A DNA stretch of 64,000 nt from Plasmodiophora brassicae (Eukaryota > Endomyxa: Phytomyxea > Phytomyxea > Plasmodiophorida): NCBI GenBank assembly GCA_036867785.1, contig CP145411.1, positions 62,001-126,000 of the forward strand, given 5' to 3'. A program made the translations under genes and the position numbers. The notes under the pieces were generated by a model. The model saw only the letters and a program-made list of their open reading frames with translations. It was not told the DNA's origin and ran no database searches. The first letter of the stretch is position 1; the number at the start of each line of letters is the position of its first letter. This document shows positions 41,211 to 51,855 of this stretch, piece after piece.

Positions 41211-44200
41211 TTAGTTGAAGACGTCGGTCGCATAGCGTTCGCCTTTGATGGAATCCAGCCACCTGTTCGCCTGGTCATCGTCGCACGCGGCATACTCCTT
41301 GTACATGGTGACCATCGCCGCCGAGACGCTCTTGCCCAGGCGCGAGGCGCTTCCGCAGACGTACACGTGCGCGCCGGCGCGGACCAGGTCGATCAGTTCG
41401 CCCTTCTGCTCCACGATCAGCTGGTCGACGTGTTTGCAGGACGCCGGGACGCCGGCCGGCGACGCCTGCTCGCGCGAGAACGCAACGCGGACGGAGACGG
41501 CGCCCAGCGCCTCCCAGCGTTTCAGGTCGTCGGCGTAGACGAACTCCTCCCGGGCGCGGCACCCGTAGTAGAGGAGGGCGGGGCCGACCTGGCGGCCGAC
41601 GGCGACCATGGCGGCGCGCTCCTGGATGAACCCGCGGAACGGGGCAATGCCGGACCCGGCCGCCACCATGATGACGGGGACCTGCGGGTCCGCCGGCAGG
41701 TGGAAGGCGCGCGCCGACGAACGCACCGTGCAGGTCAGCCGGTCGCCGGCCTCCGCTCCCGCCAGGTACGTGGACGCGACGCCGACCTTGCGCCGGTGGC
41801 CGCCCGACAGGGCGGGCGCGTCCAGCACGTCGAACGTCAGCGTCACCGAATCGGGTTTCCAGAGCGGGCTCGACGAGATCGAGTACTGCCGCATGCGCAT
41901 GGGCGGCAGGAAGCCGAGGAAGTCGCCGAACGGCATCGGGTGGCGGGCGTGCACCTCGAGCAGGTCCAGCAGGGAGACGCGCCTGGCGACGACGTCGTCG
42001 CTGTACGCCGGGTCCAGCGACAGGGCCTGCAGGCCGGCCAGCATGGCCGGCTCGGCGGCGGGCGTCGTCGCGATCAGGTGCTGCAGCGTGCGCCTGCTGC
42101 AGTACTCGCCGAGCTCGACGTACGTCGACAGCAACGACAGGACGCCGACGGGGCGGTCGGTGGGCAGGTGCGGCCGGCCCGGCGGCCGGATCACGACGGA
42201 CGCCTCGGGCGACAGGTTGAAGCGGCGCAGGACGCGCGAGACCTGCGACGCCGGGTTCAGCGGCATCAGCGCCAGGTAATCGCCAGCGCGGTACGTGACG
42301 CCGTCGGGCAGCTTGATCACCAGGTGCCGCTTCTCCATCCCGCCGTACTGGAGCTTGTCGGCCGTCAGGCGGCGGTTCTCGACGACGACGCCGGCGCGGT
42401 ACTCGCCGCCGTCCAGCAGGCGGTGCTCGGCGACGACGTCGACCTGCAACCCGGACGCGGCGACGTCAACGGCGTCAGGCGACGCCGCCTGATTGTCGCC
42501 CGCCTGCACGTAGTAGCCGGCCTGCAGGTGCTTCCACAGGCCGTCCTCCCAGGCCTCGAACCCGCCAAAGAAGTCGCCGGCGGCATCGGTTGTGGCCAGC
42601 GGGCACAGGCGCCGGGCGCCCGCCTCCGCCAGCATCTTGTCGATCAGCGTCGGGACGCGCTGGTACGTGCGAACCCAGTCCCTGTGGCCGCAGCCGAGCA
42701 CGGCGAAGGCGACGCCGGCGAACGCGCCCGGCTTGGCGTGCTCCAGGGCGCTGACGAACGACCTGGCGTTGTCGCAGGGATGGCCCTCGTACGACGCGGT
42801 GATGATGGCGACCGGCCGGTCCGTCGGCAGGAGCGCCTCGATGCTCAGCGAGTCCAGCGCCTGGACGTCGGCTGCGTAGCCCCTCATCTTGGCGTCCGAG
42901 GCCAGGCGCTGGGCGAACGACTCGCACGACCCTGCCACGACGACGTTGTTACGCGCTGCCGGTCGCCAACACGCGAAATGCTCACCCGCATTCGAACCGA
43001 ACAGGACGGTCAGGCGCTTCGTGGCAGCGGCGGACGGAGGCGAACGTGCCGGCTGTGCACCCGTTGCGCTCACAGCGGTCTCCGCTGCCTGCAGCAACGT
43101 CGTCGTCGTCGGGGAGGGCGCCATCGCCGGGGCGGCGGCAGGACGCGCGCCGTCCCGGGGGCGGAACCGCATGAGCAACCCGTCGGGCTTGATCGTCAGC
43201 GTCGACTTGATGCGCAGCTCGTAGCTGGGGTCGCCGAGCTCAACGTCGAAGCGCTGCAGCAGCATCGCTGTCTATGGCCACGCCCAACGAGTCAGCGACA
43301 CCTCCCGCCCGGCACGGCGCACGCGGCCACCACCGACCACGAGCGTTGCCTCCTGGATCGCGAACGCACGACCGATGCAGGCGCGTTCCCCGGAACCGAA
43401 CGGCTTGTAGCTGTTTGGCGGGAGGCTCTCGAGCCCGCCGTCCAGGAAGCGTTCCGGTTTGAACACTAACGGGGTGCAGCAGCGTTGGAGATGATCTATC
43501 AAGGGCATCGTCCCGTCTGATCAGCACCTACCCTCTGGGTCCGTCCAGACCTTGGGGTCGCGATGCAGGTTGGGCAGCAGAACTTGGCATGGCTCCTGCG
43601 GCTGGAGCTCGTAGCCGTCCTTGAAGGTGAAACGCCCACCGCCCTTCTTCTTACGGGAGAACGCGGGCGCCGTCGGGTTCAGCCTCAGGGTTTCCTTCAG
43701 GATCGCATCGATGTAGACGAACTTGGGCAGGTCGGCCAGCGTGATCGGCTGGCGGCCGCCCGTGACGCTGTCGACCTCGGCCTGCGCCTTCCGGACGATC
43801 GCCGGGTGCTTCCCCAAATAGTAGAAGGCAAACGAGAGCAGGCCGGATGTGGTCTCATGGCCAGCGATCAGGAACGTAACCTGGGCCGGTTTGCCGTCAG
43901 CTCCAGCCAGGCCCCCTGCACGTATCGGGGGGCGGGGAACCTACCATCTGGTACCGGATGTTCTCGTCGGACAGACCTTGACCGGTCTCCTTGTCGCGCC
44001 CTGTGAGCATCTTGTTCAGCAGGTCGTTGGAGTCCGTCGGATGGCTCTTCCGGATCGAGACGATCTTGTCGCACAGCTGGTGGATGTAGGCAATATCGGC
44101 CTCGTACTGGCGCTTCTCCCGGAACATCAGGGCGGTCTGCATAGGCAGGCGTCTCGTACGTCGGCCGGCCTCCAGCAGAACGTTGACCATGCTCGTGACG

Positions 44201-44907
44201 AACGGGTGCATCGTGTCCGAGTAGTACGAGTTGAAGCGGTAGCTGAACGCGGCCAGAGCGATCGTGTCCAACGTCAGGCGCGTGAAGTCGTTGACGACAT
44301 CGACGTTGCACTCGGGGCCGAATCGCTCCAGCTTGAGCACGAGCTGCTGGCCGATGTCGACCATGTCGCCGAGCATGCCTCGGACGCCGATCGCGCCAAA
44401 CACCGGCATGAGAATGTTGTGGGCGATGCGCCAATTGGGCTCCTCGGTGAAGGCAGTAAACAGGCCATCGCCGGCGAGGTCCCGTATATGCTGAAGCGCT
44501 GCAACGAGATACAATGATCAAGAAACCAGCGCCCGGGGGCACGGAACCGATAGGTGTGCTATACCTTTGCCCAGCCCCTTCTCAAACGTGTCCTCATTGC
44601 AGACCTGGTCGACGTACTCCTGACCAGACAGGACGACCAGGGTGCTGTTGATGATGCGGAGGCGGTAGATGGGGCCTGCCGGCGGGGAACCCACCCGTCA
44701 GACACGAACATGCCTGAGGCATCAGGCCGGGGGCACCAACCCACCGTAGAGTTCGGCGAGATGCCCGAGCGCCGCGAGCATGTTGTCCGCCGACCCGACA
44801 TCGAACAGGTTGCCCACCAGGAACGATTCCGGGGGCTGCGGAATCGCCCTAGTGTTCGCGCCGGGCACGAGGCCCTCGCTCCCCGTCCCGTCGTTCCCGC
44901 CCGGCAT
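41211..44907 (-). CDS. Self-sufficient cytochrome P450-reductase fusion (CYP102/CYP505 type)
   Basis: Seven minus-strand exons: 44907-44745, 44675-44565, 44498-43945, 43880-43532, 43465-43341, 43271-42986 and 42931-41211 (introns 54-69 bases); phases agree; 1102 aa, as in P450 BM3 and CYP505. The N-terminus reads [16 protein letters not shown] and AELYGPIYRL. The heme domain has the I-helix AGHETTS, the ExxR motif KETLR and the Cys ligand in [15 protein letters not shown] linker leads to the FMN flavodoxin ([31 protein letters not shown]), then FAD ([10 protein letters not shown]) and NADPH motifs ([23 protein letters not shown]). It is probably a soluble fatty-acid or alkane hydroxylase. The 54-base intron inside the FMN loop keeps the frame open, so unspliced it would add 18 residues in the phosphate-binding loop. 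The histidine kinase gene follows on the same strand. Confidence 0.92.
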
Positions 44908-45179
44908 TCGTTCGTCTGGTGGACGCGCGCCCCGTCGACCAGACGGACCCGGCGACCAGTCACGAGGTGTGTGTCGGTGACGGGCAGCCCCCTCGGCGCG
45001 AGCGACGCCGCGTTCAGCAGCAAACACGTCTACAGGCCTTCCGAAGAGCGCACGGGTACACATTCGAAAGGCACGGATGAGCCATTCCGAACAGGGGAGC
45101 CAGCGTCGTGAGTCACGGCCGGGCCACCCATGCCGAGTCACGCCGATGGCAGAGATATCGCTACCGACTGTTATTTGTG

Positions 45180-48100
45180 ATGTCGTTGATCGTAGTGTAT
45201 ATGGCCCTTGTCGCCATCGTCGTCGGTCTGCCGGGGCGACCGGATATCGCCAGCCTGTCGCCAGCGCAGCTGAACGCGTATCGGGCCGCGTTCAGGACCG
45301 TCCAGGCGTCCAGCGACCACTGGGACACCTTTTCCAGACTGTACGCCAGCTGTGGGCCACTGCTGTCTGCCCCGACGCCCCTGGCCGTCGTCACGACCGT
45401 CTTACGCCATGTCGAGGGTCGCCTCGGCCAACCCATCCCGTACTGGGATTTCCCAGTCTCGCCTACCGTACCGGTGGCGTTCCTCGAAGCGACCGACAAC
45501 GAACCTGAACGCCTGCCGAATCCTTTGTACGGGAACTGCCAGCTGGCGGCCCACGAGATCGATTCCAGGACGTTGAAGGAGATCCAGGAGCGCGTCCACT
45601 TGTTGCCCCTGGTGTCGGAGCCCGGCGACCGCTTCGGATTACTGTTCGACGCCCTGAGCGCCGCCCAGGGATCGTTGGCCGGGTGCCTGACGTCGTTGGA
45701 GACGGCCGCCAGTCATCCATTGTGGTTCAGCATGCTCTCCTATGTTGTCACCATGCAGGAGACGTCGTGGGATGACGCCGAGCGCACGACCCAGTGCCCG
45801 GCCGAGCTCGTGGTCCCACCACCGTCCACCGCAACGATGCTGCCCGACACGCTTGTTCAGAATAATCTGGGCCAGGCGATACCGGCGGTCCAGCGTGACG
45901 CCCCTGCTTCGTCGAACACTGTGCAACTGTTCGTCCCAGGCGCCGATGGAACCATGCAGCCTGGGCCAGTGGTCACGAGGGCAACGCTGCGCGCCCTGGC
46001 CGATCTGCAGAAGGCGCCCGCCGGCGTGTCTGGCGCCGCCAACACGGGCCCTTCGCACGGTTCCCCAGTACCAGCAGGCGAGTCGCCGCCGAATACGGTC
46101 CAGTTGTTCCTCCCGGGCGCCGATGGCGACTTGCAACCGGGGCCTGTTGTAACGCAGGCCACGTTACGCGCCTTGACCGAGCTTCAGAGCGGTACCCGGA
46201 TTCCCGGCTTGGGTGGCCCCGTGCCAGGTGGCTCGCCTGGAGTCAGCAGGCCACCAAGTGCATCGACGAGCAATACCGGAGGTTCAGGAGCCGGCCCGGC
46301 GGGCAGTCAGCCGGATGGCGGATCCACCACGCCAACGTCACCGGGGGCACCAGACGACGAATCACCATTGTCTGGGGAGCTCCCGCCGGCCGACACCCGA
46401 TCTGGCTCGAACACGTTTCCGGGGCGCCCAATGTCGCCGCCTGAAACGGGCACCGGCAGCAATGTGTCACCCACGATCAGCGGGAAAGCGGCTGGGCTCC
46501 CGGGCACTGCATCTTCCAGCACCATGCCGGGTGGACGACCGGGCGGTCCGAATTCAGCAGGGCGTTCGACAATGGGCAGCGGGCGGCAACCGACCGGAAG
46601 CCATCTTTTTGAGGCACTGCCAGCGGGAGGCGAACCAGCTGCCGCTGATGCTCTCTTGTCAGACGACACGGTCCCGACATCAGGTATGCCGTCAACGCCA
46701 TCACAAGCGCCGCGCCAGCCGCGCCTTGGCCTGGCTGATTCAGGGCGTTCCCCTGGCGAGTCTCCAACGGGCCCACGACCACGGGCGCAGACTGGAACTG
46801 GAGAATCACCTTTGGAGACCGACGAATCACTACCGGGGTCCGATCAGGCATCTCCAGGTGCTGACCGGGCGGGCGGGTTTCCAAATGGGCAAGGTTCCCC
46901 TGCCGTGCCCGGCAACGCTACGCCTGACAGTGGCCGATCAGCGGTTAACTCGGTCTCGTCCCCCGCTGTCGACAAGGCTTCTCCAGCAGCGGGGCAGCGG
47001 ACAGCACAAGGAACGAAACCGCTGTCTGGAAGTGATTCCCCTGCGCGGGGCCGTTCGCAAGCATTGACGTCATCGGCACAGCGTCCGACGTCAGATTCGG
47101 CACCGTCGTCGGGTACTGGAAGCGCATCGACGGTCCCTAAGCCGAGGCCTGATGATGAATCTTCTCCAGTCCCCTCGCGTCGTTCATCGTCAGTCGGTTC
47201 GCCGTCTTCCGGATCGCCCGATTCGACAGCGGCTCCTGCACAAGGGCGCCCAACAGGGTCTGCTGGAGCGCGTGCGTCGCCAACGCCACCACCAGCGTCT
47301 GCTAGGTCATCTTCAGGAGTCGCCGACCAGAACGGCACTGGTGGGCGACCTACCGGTGACAATGGTGCGGGGGCGCCCAATGAATCGTCCCAAACATCGC
47401 AGACGATCGCCCCGCTGACGCCAATGCCGCCCAACACACCGCCACCGCTCCCCTTGCAATTGCTCGGCAGCGCACCTACCCCACAGCAACCACCTCAGAA
47501 GCAACAGACGCCTCAACAGCAACAGGCGCAACCGCAGCCCCCGTCTCCTCAGCAGCAACCGTCGCCTCAGCAGCCACCGTCTGGGCAGCCCAACAACCAG
47601 CAACAACCAAAGCAGGATGGTGCTCCGCAAGGCCAACAACAGCCTCAACAGGGCCAGAAGCAACAGCCTTCACAGCTGCCTCAACAATCTCCTCAGCAGC
47701 AAAAGTCCCAGCAGCAGCAGCAGCAGCAGCAGCAACCGCCGCAGCAACCTCAGCGACAACAGCAGGGGCAGCAGCAGCCGCCGCCACCACCACAGCAGGG
47801 GCAGCAACGCCAGCCACAACCCTCGCCGCAGTCCCCCCAAGTGATAACGCCACCTGGAGGATCATCGCCCCAGGTGATCACGCCGCCGGGCGGTTCCGGC
47901 CCGCAGATCATCACGCCTCCATCGCCGCCGATCATCATGCCCCCGTCACCGCCCAAGGTCGCCCCACCGTCCGCCATTGTCGGCCCGATCGCGCTACCGC
48001 CTCTGCCGGCCATGCCAGCGCCGAACGCGGCCGGCCCCATGATGTCGCCGCTACCGGGCAGCAATGCCGAGGTATCGCGTTCGAACAACGTCCAAGCGAC

Positions 48101-48608
48101 GCAGAACTCGGCACAGTCCATCTCGCAGCCGTCCCCGTTCTCGGTATCGTCGTCGGCCAGCGCCTCGCAGTCCATGTCGGCCGGCAGCAGCGACATGATG
48201 ATGCAGGAGCAGCCGATGATGATGCACGACCCGATGATGATGATGCATCACCCGATGATGGTCCTGGAAGACGCGTCCAGCACCGCTGACGTCGCCGCTG
48301 GATCTCGCCTGATCCTGCACCTGTTCCTGCCCGCTCTGGCAACGAAGGCAACCGTCATCAGCGTCGTCGCCAACATGCGCCAGATCGGCCACGTCTTCAT
48401 CGTTGGCGGACCCGGCAGTGACATCGGCCTGCCGACTGGCCTGAACCTGCACCGCATGCTGGACGTGACGCGCGCCTACAACGCGTTCCTGAATAGGGAC
48501 GACGCGCAGCCCATCCAGCTGGCATTCACGACAACGGCGCTGGACAACCCTGACAGGCCTCAAGCCTACCAGGTATCCGCCTATTTCGAATGGGTCTGTA
48601 CACAGTGA
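45180..48608 (+). CDS. Tyrosinase-fold protein with degenerate copper sites and long P/S/Q-rich region
   Basis: About 1142 aa from the first in-frame ATG (45180); the frame is open upstream to a GTG at 45108 with a basic stretch. A signal anchor (MSLIVVYMALVAIVVGL) comes first. Residues ~45-210 align by eye with the tyrosinase/hemocyanin central domain: DHWDTFSRLYASCGP .. LRHVEGRLGQPIPYWDFPVS and ASHPLWFSMLSYVVTMQETSW. The FLPWHR copper-A motif reads LSAPTP and the DPxFxxHH copper-B motif reads SHPLWFSMLSY, so most ligands appear lost. A ~33-residue unit (NTVQLFVPGADGTMQPGPVV / NTVQLFLPGADGDLQPGPVV) is then repeated twice. Some 550 residues of Ser/Pro/Gly and Gln-rich sequence follow, and a folded C-terminal ~110 residues (SRLILHLFLPAL .. 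AYNAFLNRD). Probably a secreted or wall protein, not an oxidase. Confidence 0.65.
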   Translation: MSLIVVYMALVAIVVGLPGRPDIASLSPAQLNAYRAAFRTVQASSDHWDTFSRLYASCGPLLSAPTPLAVVTTVLRHVEGRLGQPIPYWDFPVSPTVPVAFLEATDNEPERLPNPLYGNCQLAAHEIDSRTLKEIQERVHLLPLVSEPGDRFGLLFDALSAAQGSLAGCLTSLETAASHPLWFSMLSYVVTMQETSWDDAERTTQCPAELVVPPPSTATMLPDTLVQNNLGQAIPAVQRDAPASSNTVQLFVPGADGTMQPGPVVTRATLRALADLQKAPAGVSGAANTGPSHGSPVPAGESPPNTVQLFLPGADGDLQPGPVVTQATLRALTELQSGTRIPGLGGPVPGGSPGVSRPPSASTSNTGGSGAGPAGSQPDGGSTTPTSPGAPDDESPLSGELPPADTRSGSNTFPGRPMSPPETGTGSNVSPTISGKAAGLPGTASSSTMPGGRPGGPNSAGRSTMGSGRQPTGSHLFEALPAGGEPAAADALLSDDTVPTSGMPSTPSQAPRQPRLGLADSGRSPGESPTGPRPRAQTGTGESPLETDESLPGSDQASPGADRAGGFPNGQGSPAVPGNATPDSGRSAVNSVSSPAVDKASPAAGQRTAQGTKPLSGSDSPARGRSQALTSSAQRPTSDSAPSSGTGSASTVPKPRPDDESSPVPSRRSSSVGSPSSGSPDSTAAPAQGRPTGSAGARASPTPPPASARSSSGVADQNGTGGRPTGDNGAGAPNESSQTSQTIAPLTPMPPNTPPPLPLQLLGSAPTPQQPPQKQQTPQQQQAQPQPPSPQQQPSPQQPPSGQPNNQQQPKQDGAPQGQQQPQQGQKQQPSQLPQQSPQQQKSQQQQQQQQQPPQQPQRQQQGQQQPPPPPQQGQQRQPQPSPQSPQVITPPGGSSPQVITPPGGSGPQIITPPSPPIIMPPSPPKVAPPSAIVGPIALPPLPAMPAPNAAGPMMSPLPGSNAEVSRSNNVQATQNSAQSISQPSPFSVSSSASASQSMSAGSSDMMMQEQPMMMHDPMMMMHHPMMVLEDASSTADVAAGSRLILHLFLPALATKATVISVVANMRQIGHVFIVGGPGSDIGLPTGLNLHRMLDVTRAYNAFLNRDDAQPIQLAFTTTALDNPDRPQAYQVSAYFEWVCTQ
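47465..47835 (+). repeat. CAG/CAA-rich low-complexity coding tract
   Basis: Within the tyrosinase-fold gene. Mixed CAG, CAA and CCN codons encode Gln/Pro runs, including a block of consecutive CAG at about 47710-47735. Frame is kept throughout. Confidence 0.8.
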
Positions 48609-48888
48609 CTTTAATTCCAATGTGATACGTAAGACGGTATAAAGCGTCCACAGTTGAGTTAGGCTCGCGGTCGATCAGAACGGCATTGCATAGGACATTT
48701 GGTGATGTGGGTACGTTCCTGGCAGGTCCTACAGGTTGAGATCGGTCATGCTGATGCACCACTGCCCAAGGTGCACCTGGCGCAACCCCCGTCCATGTGC
48801 CCACCAAACTGGCAGGATCCTATGCGGCAACCAGAGGCAACGCGTTCGGCCTCTGGATTCGGTGACGATCAGCGCTCCGCTCTATGCG

Positions 48889-49926
48889 ATGTACGATCGA
48901 CCCAGATCGGTTCGCGCCTGCCTGTTCATAGTCGGCCGCCAGCGATGTTTCCATTTAATGGTTGCCTTTCTGGCTGGCTACGTGCTGCTCGTCGTGATCG
49001 CCTCGGTCAAGTCGGTCGAAGCGAGCCTTTCTGGGTTGGCCTCCCGATCGACGCTGTCTTCCACATTGCGCGCTTCGCCTCAGCAATGGCCTGTCCCCAG
49101 GGTCCCACCTGGGTCATCGCATGCGTCTAAACTCGGGTTCCTGTCCGCCAACAAGCTCATCGCGTTCACCTTGTACGGTGGCCGGTCGATTGACATCGAG
49201 GGTGGAGCGCTGAACGCGCGAGCCATGCCGCTAGCCTATCTTGGCTGGCGCGTTCGCTTCTACATTGACAGCACTGTGCCCCAGTCCACCATCGACAGGC
49301 TAACGGGCGCAGGCGCCGAAATCTCGTTCGTTGACCCAGACATGGAATCGTGGCTGGACGCCAGGAGGATGTATCGATTCCTGGCGATTGACGACCCCGA
49401 TGTGGAATTCGTTATGTTCAGGGACGCCGATTCCCTGCCGTCGTTACGGGAAGTGTCGGCCGTCAACGCATGGCTGATGTCGAACAAGACGTTTCACGTC
49501 ATGCGCGATCACCAATTCCACACGACGCATATCCTGGCAGGGATGTGGGGAGTGCATGCGCCGACGCTTCGTCAGCGTTTACATCCGGAAACGATCCGCG
49601 CATCCATGCAAAGATACGTCGAGAACAGGATCAGTCCCGACATGAAGCGTGACACCGACCAGGATTACCTGTCGGACGTCATCTGGCCGTATGCGAAAGG
49701 CGACGTCCTCGAGCACGACGCGTTCCACTGCCCAGGCTCGCAGCCGTACATCGATGACCCGCAGCCGTTCCCGGTACCTCGCGACTCCACCGGCGACTTC
49801 GTCGGCAACATCAAAGCGCCCGACTACTCGGACTCCAGTGCCTACGTCAGGAACGGCAAGTGGCAGTTCCAGGGCCTTGAAACGCCCCCGGAATGTCGCC
49901 TGGACCCGAAGTACATATATGGATGA
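48889..49926 (+). CDS. Type II membrane glycosyltransferase-like protein (copy 1)
   Basis: 345 aa from ATG 48889, intronless. A short basic tail (MYDRPRSVRA) and one TM anchor (FHLMVAFLAGYVLLVVIAS) are followed by a stem and a luminal domain. This begins KLIAFTLYGG and continues NARAMPLAYLGWRVRFYIDS, MYRFLAIDDPDVEFVMFRDADS (DxD-like), NKTFHVMRDHQFHTTHILAGM, DQDYLSDVIWPYA and HDAFHCPGSQPY. The layout (strand with YxGWxVRFYID, then FRDxDS) is that of Golgi GT-A glycosyltransferases that use a metal and a nucleotide sugar. The exact family is not certain. The copy 168 bases downstream is a close paralogue. Codons are like the neighbours. Confidence 0.7.
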   Translation: MYDRPRSVRACLFIVGRQRCFHLMVAFLAGYVLLVVIASVKSVEASLSGLASRSTLSSTLRASPQQWPVPRVPPGSSHASKLGFLSANKLIAFTLYGGRSIDIEGGALNARAMPLAYLGWRVRFYIDSTVPQSTIDRLTGAGAEISFVDPDMESWLDARRMYRFLAIDDPDVEFVMFRDADSLPSLREVSAVNAWLMSNKTFHVMRDHQFHTTHILAGMWGVHAPTLRQRLHPETIRASMQRYVENRISPDMKRDTDQDYLSDVIWPYAKGDVLEHDAFHCPGSQPYIDDPQPFPVPRDSTGDFVGNIKAPDYSDSSAYVRNGKWQFQGLETPPECRLDPKYIYG

Positions 49927-50090
49927 GATCCCTCAGCAGGTGCTCGCTCGCTCGGCTCCGGCACGTTGCAGCTCCAGCCACGCGCAAGACGCAGTTTCGC
50001 GTAGATCCAGGGCGAGGTCTCCGACCAGAGATCACAGACGGGCGGCCTGTCGTAGTAGATATTCCCGTTCTGGGATACGATCGACTGCCT

Positions 50091-51107
50091 ATGCAGGGGC
50101 CTGCGGGAATGTCGTGGGATCGGAGGCAACGATGGTCGGGTCTGCTCGTCACGATCGGCGCCTGCGTCGCCGTCCTGATCATCGTCCAGGTCTGGATCGG
50201 CATCGTCCACGACCTGGTGTTACGCTCGCCCATTCGGCTGGGCCAGTTCGCAGAATCCACAGTGGGCCAGGCGCCGCCAGAGGGCGATGCACCAGAAACG
50301 CCTCACATCTACCGGTCCAGTTACCGAACGGCCAAGAAAGTCGTCGCGTTCTCCGTGTTTGGGAACCGCACCATCGACGCCGATGGAGCCGTGTGGAATG
50401 CCCGATCAATGCCATTCGCGTACGCCGGTTGGAAGGTCCGGTTCTACGTCGATAGCACGGTTCCAGTGGGGACGCTGGACCGGATCCGCACCACAGGTGC
50501 CGAGATCAGGCGGGTGCCGCCCCAGATGGAGACCTGGCGGGAAGCGCGTCGGATGTTCCGCTTCATGGCGTTGGTGGACGACGACGTCGACTACGTCATG
50601 TTCCGCGACACGGATTCGTACGTGTCGATGCGGGAGATCACGGCCGCCAACGAATGGCTGATGACGAACCGAACGTTCCATGTCATGCGCGACCACCAGT
50701 TCCACACGACGCATATACTAGCGGGAATGTGGGGCGCTTACGCCCCAGTGCTACGCCAGAGAATGCAGCCGAGCACTGTCTATGATTCGATGAGGGACTA
50801 CGTGACGCCAATGATCGACGGCTACATGAAGCGCGATGTGGACCAGGACTACCTGTCCGAGTTCGTCTGGAAGCACGCAGTAGGCGACGTTGTCGAGCAC
50901 GACGCTTTCAATTGCCCGGGCTCGCAGCCCTATGTCGACCAACCGCGTCCATTCCCGCTGCCCAGGGACGAATCCGCGGATTTCGTTGGCAACATTCGTC
51001 GCCTGGACTTCTCGGCCACGAGCAACTATGTCATTCACGGCGGTTGGCAATTTCGCAATCGGACGCCGGTGGCGTGCAGGCGCGACCCACAATACATTTG
51101 GGGGTAA
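50091..51107 (+). CDS. Type II membrane glycosyltransferase-like protein (copy 2)
   Basis: 338 aa from ATG 50091 (the Met at 50109 is possible). Same plan as copy 1: TM anchor LLVTIGACVAVLIIVQVWIG, stem, then KKVVAFSVFGNRTIDADGAV, MPFAYAGWKVRFYVDSTVP, VDYVMFRDTDSY (DxD-like), NRTFHVMRDHQFHTTHILAG, VDQDYLSEFVWKHA and HDAFNCPGSQPYVDQP, ending CRRDPQYIWG. Identity to copy 1 is high across the whole luminal part and low in tail, anchor and stem, which is expected for paralogues anchored in the same membrane. The HVMRDHQFHTTHILAGMWG block is unchanged between copies and is a good candidate for the active site. Confidence 0.7.
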   Translation: MQGPAGMSWDRRQRWSGLLVTIGACVAVLIIVQVWIGIVHDLVLRSPIRLGQFAESTVGQAPPEGDAPETPHIYRSSYRTAKKVVAFSVFGNRTIDADGAVWNARSMPFAYAGWKVRFYVDSTVPVGTLDRIRTTGAEIRRVPPQMETWREARRMFRFMALVDDDVDYVMFRDTDSYVSMREITAANEWLMTNRTFHVMRDHQFHTTHILAGMWGAYAPVLRQRMQPSTVYDSMRDYVTPMIDGYMKRDVDQDYLSEFVWKHAVGDVVEHDAFNCPGSQPYVDQPRPFPLPRDESADFVGNIRRLDFSATSNYVIHGGWQFRNRTPVACRRDPQYIWG

Positions 51108-51168
51108 CTGGCCGTGCTTCTATCGGAGCGATACTGCCAGCACGTTCCGGCGGACAACGAGTAGACCC

Positions 51169-51175
51169 AAAAAAA
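51169..51175 (-). terminator. Pol III T-run terminator of tRNA-Arg
   Basis: Seven T on the minus strand, starting five bases after the discriminator base. Confidence 0.7.
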
Positions 51176-51179
51176 GTAG

Positions 51180-51254
51180 AGCCGCAAGCGGGACTCGAAC
51201 CCGCAACTTCTGGTTCCGAAGACCAGCACGCTGCCATTGCGTCATTGCAGCGGC
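51180..51254 (-). tRNA. tRNA-Arg (anticodon TCG)
   Basis: On the minus strand the sequence folds as a cloverleaf. The anticodon stem-loop is CTGGT-CTTCGGA-ACCAG, giving anticodon TCG that reads CGA. The T arm is GCGGG-TTCGAGT-CCCGC. The acceptor stem GCCGC pairs with GCGGC, with the two inner pairs weak. No intron and no encoded CCA. A T7 run follows, as for pol III genes. Confidence 0.85.
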
Positions 51255-51855
51255 CGAGCTGCATGACCATCGCACAGACGGGACCTTATTGAAATTAAAA
51301 GGAGTAGAGACATATAGTGCAAGGTTGATGGAAGAATTAAAATGTGATGGTCACGCGCCTCGGCAATTGCTTTCGGGCCCGTGTAGCCGGCTCAGGGCTC
51401 CACACTAGCTCTCAGAACGCCCGCGCAATCGATTGCACTTCCTCCGAGGCAATCCCGCTCATCAAGAAGGAGAGCGGAGGTGCGCATCACTCGAACTTGC
51501 ACATCGTATCACTTTGAAATTACGTGAAAGCCCATTTTCCGAGAAAGGTTCGGTGCGCTGCCGCCCAGGCACGGCTGCAGGTGTGAATACGTACATAGCT
51601 CCGTATGTAGCAATTTGAACGTTTGCATTGCGGCCTGCGGGTCCGGATCCGGGGCGGGGCGTTGCGTTTTTGGCGCGCTTTGGACAGGGGGTGTCACAGT
51701 GGCGGCGAGGCGCAAAATTGCCGTGCGCGCGTCTGGCTGCCCCGGGTGTCACCCCGCCCCGCGTTCGCCAGACGCCCCGCCAGCCCCGCAGCCCGCTGCA
51801 CAATTTTCCCGTTTGGGACGACGACGCCGGTGCCCCGACGCCCACCGCCGCCAGC
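51255..51855. other. Intergenic and leader of RNR1
   Basis: About 600 bases, locally AT-richer to 51610, then GC-rich. The RNR1 frame is open back to ~51628, but without an ATG before 51856. No other gene seen. Confidence 0.4.

Noticed and set aside
41022-43469. 815-codon plus-strand frame across the P450-reductase
   Set aside because: Arg/Gly/Val-rich antisense shadow; the minus strand carries all flavin and NADPH motifs.
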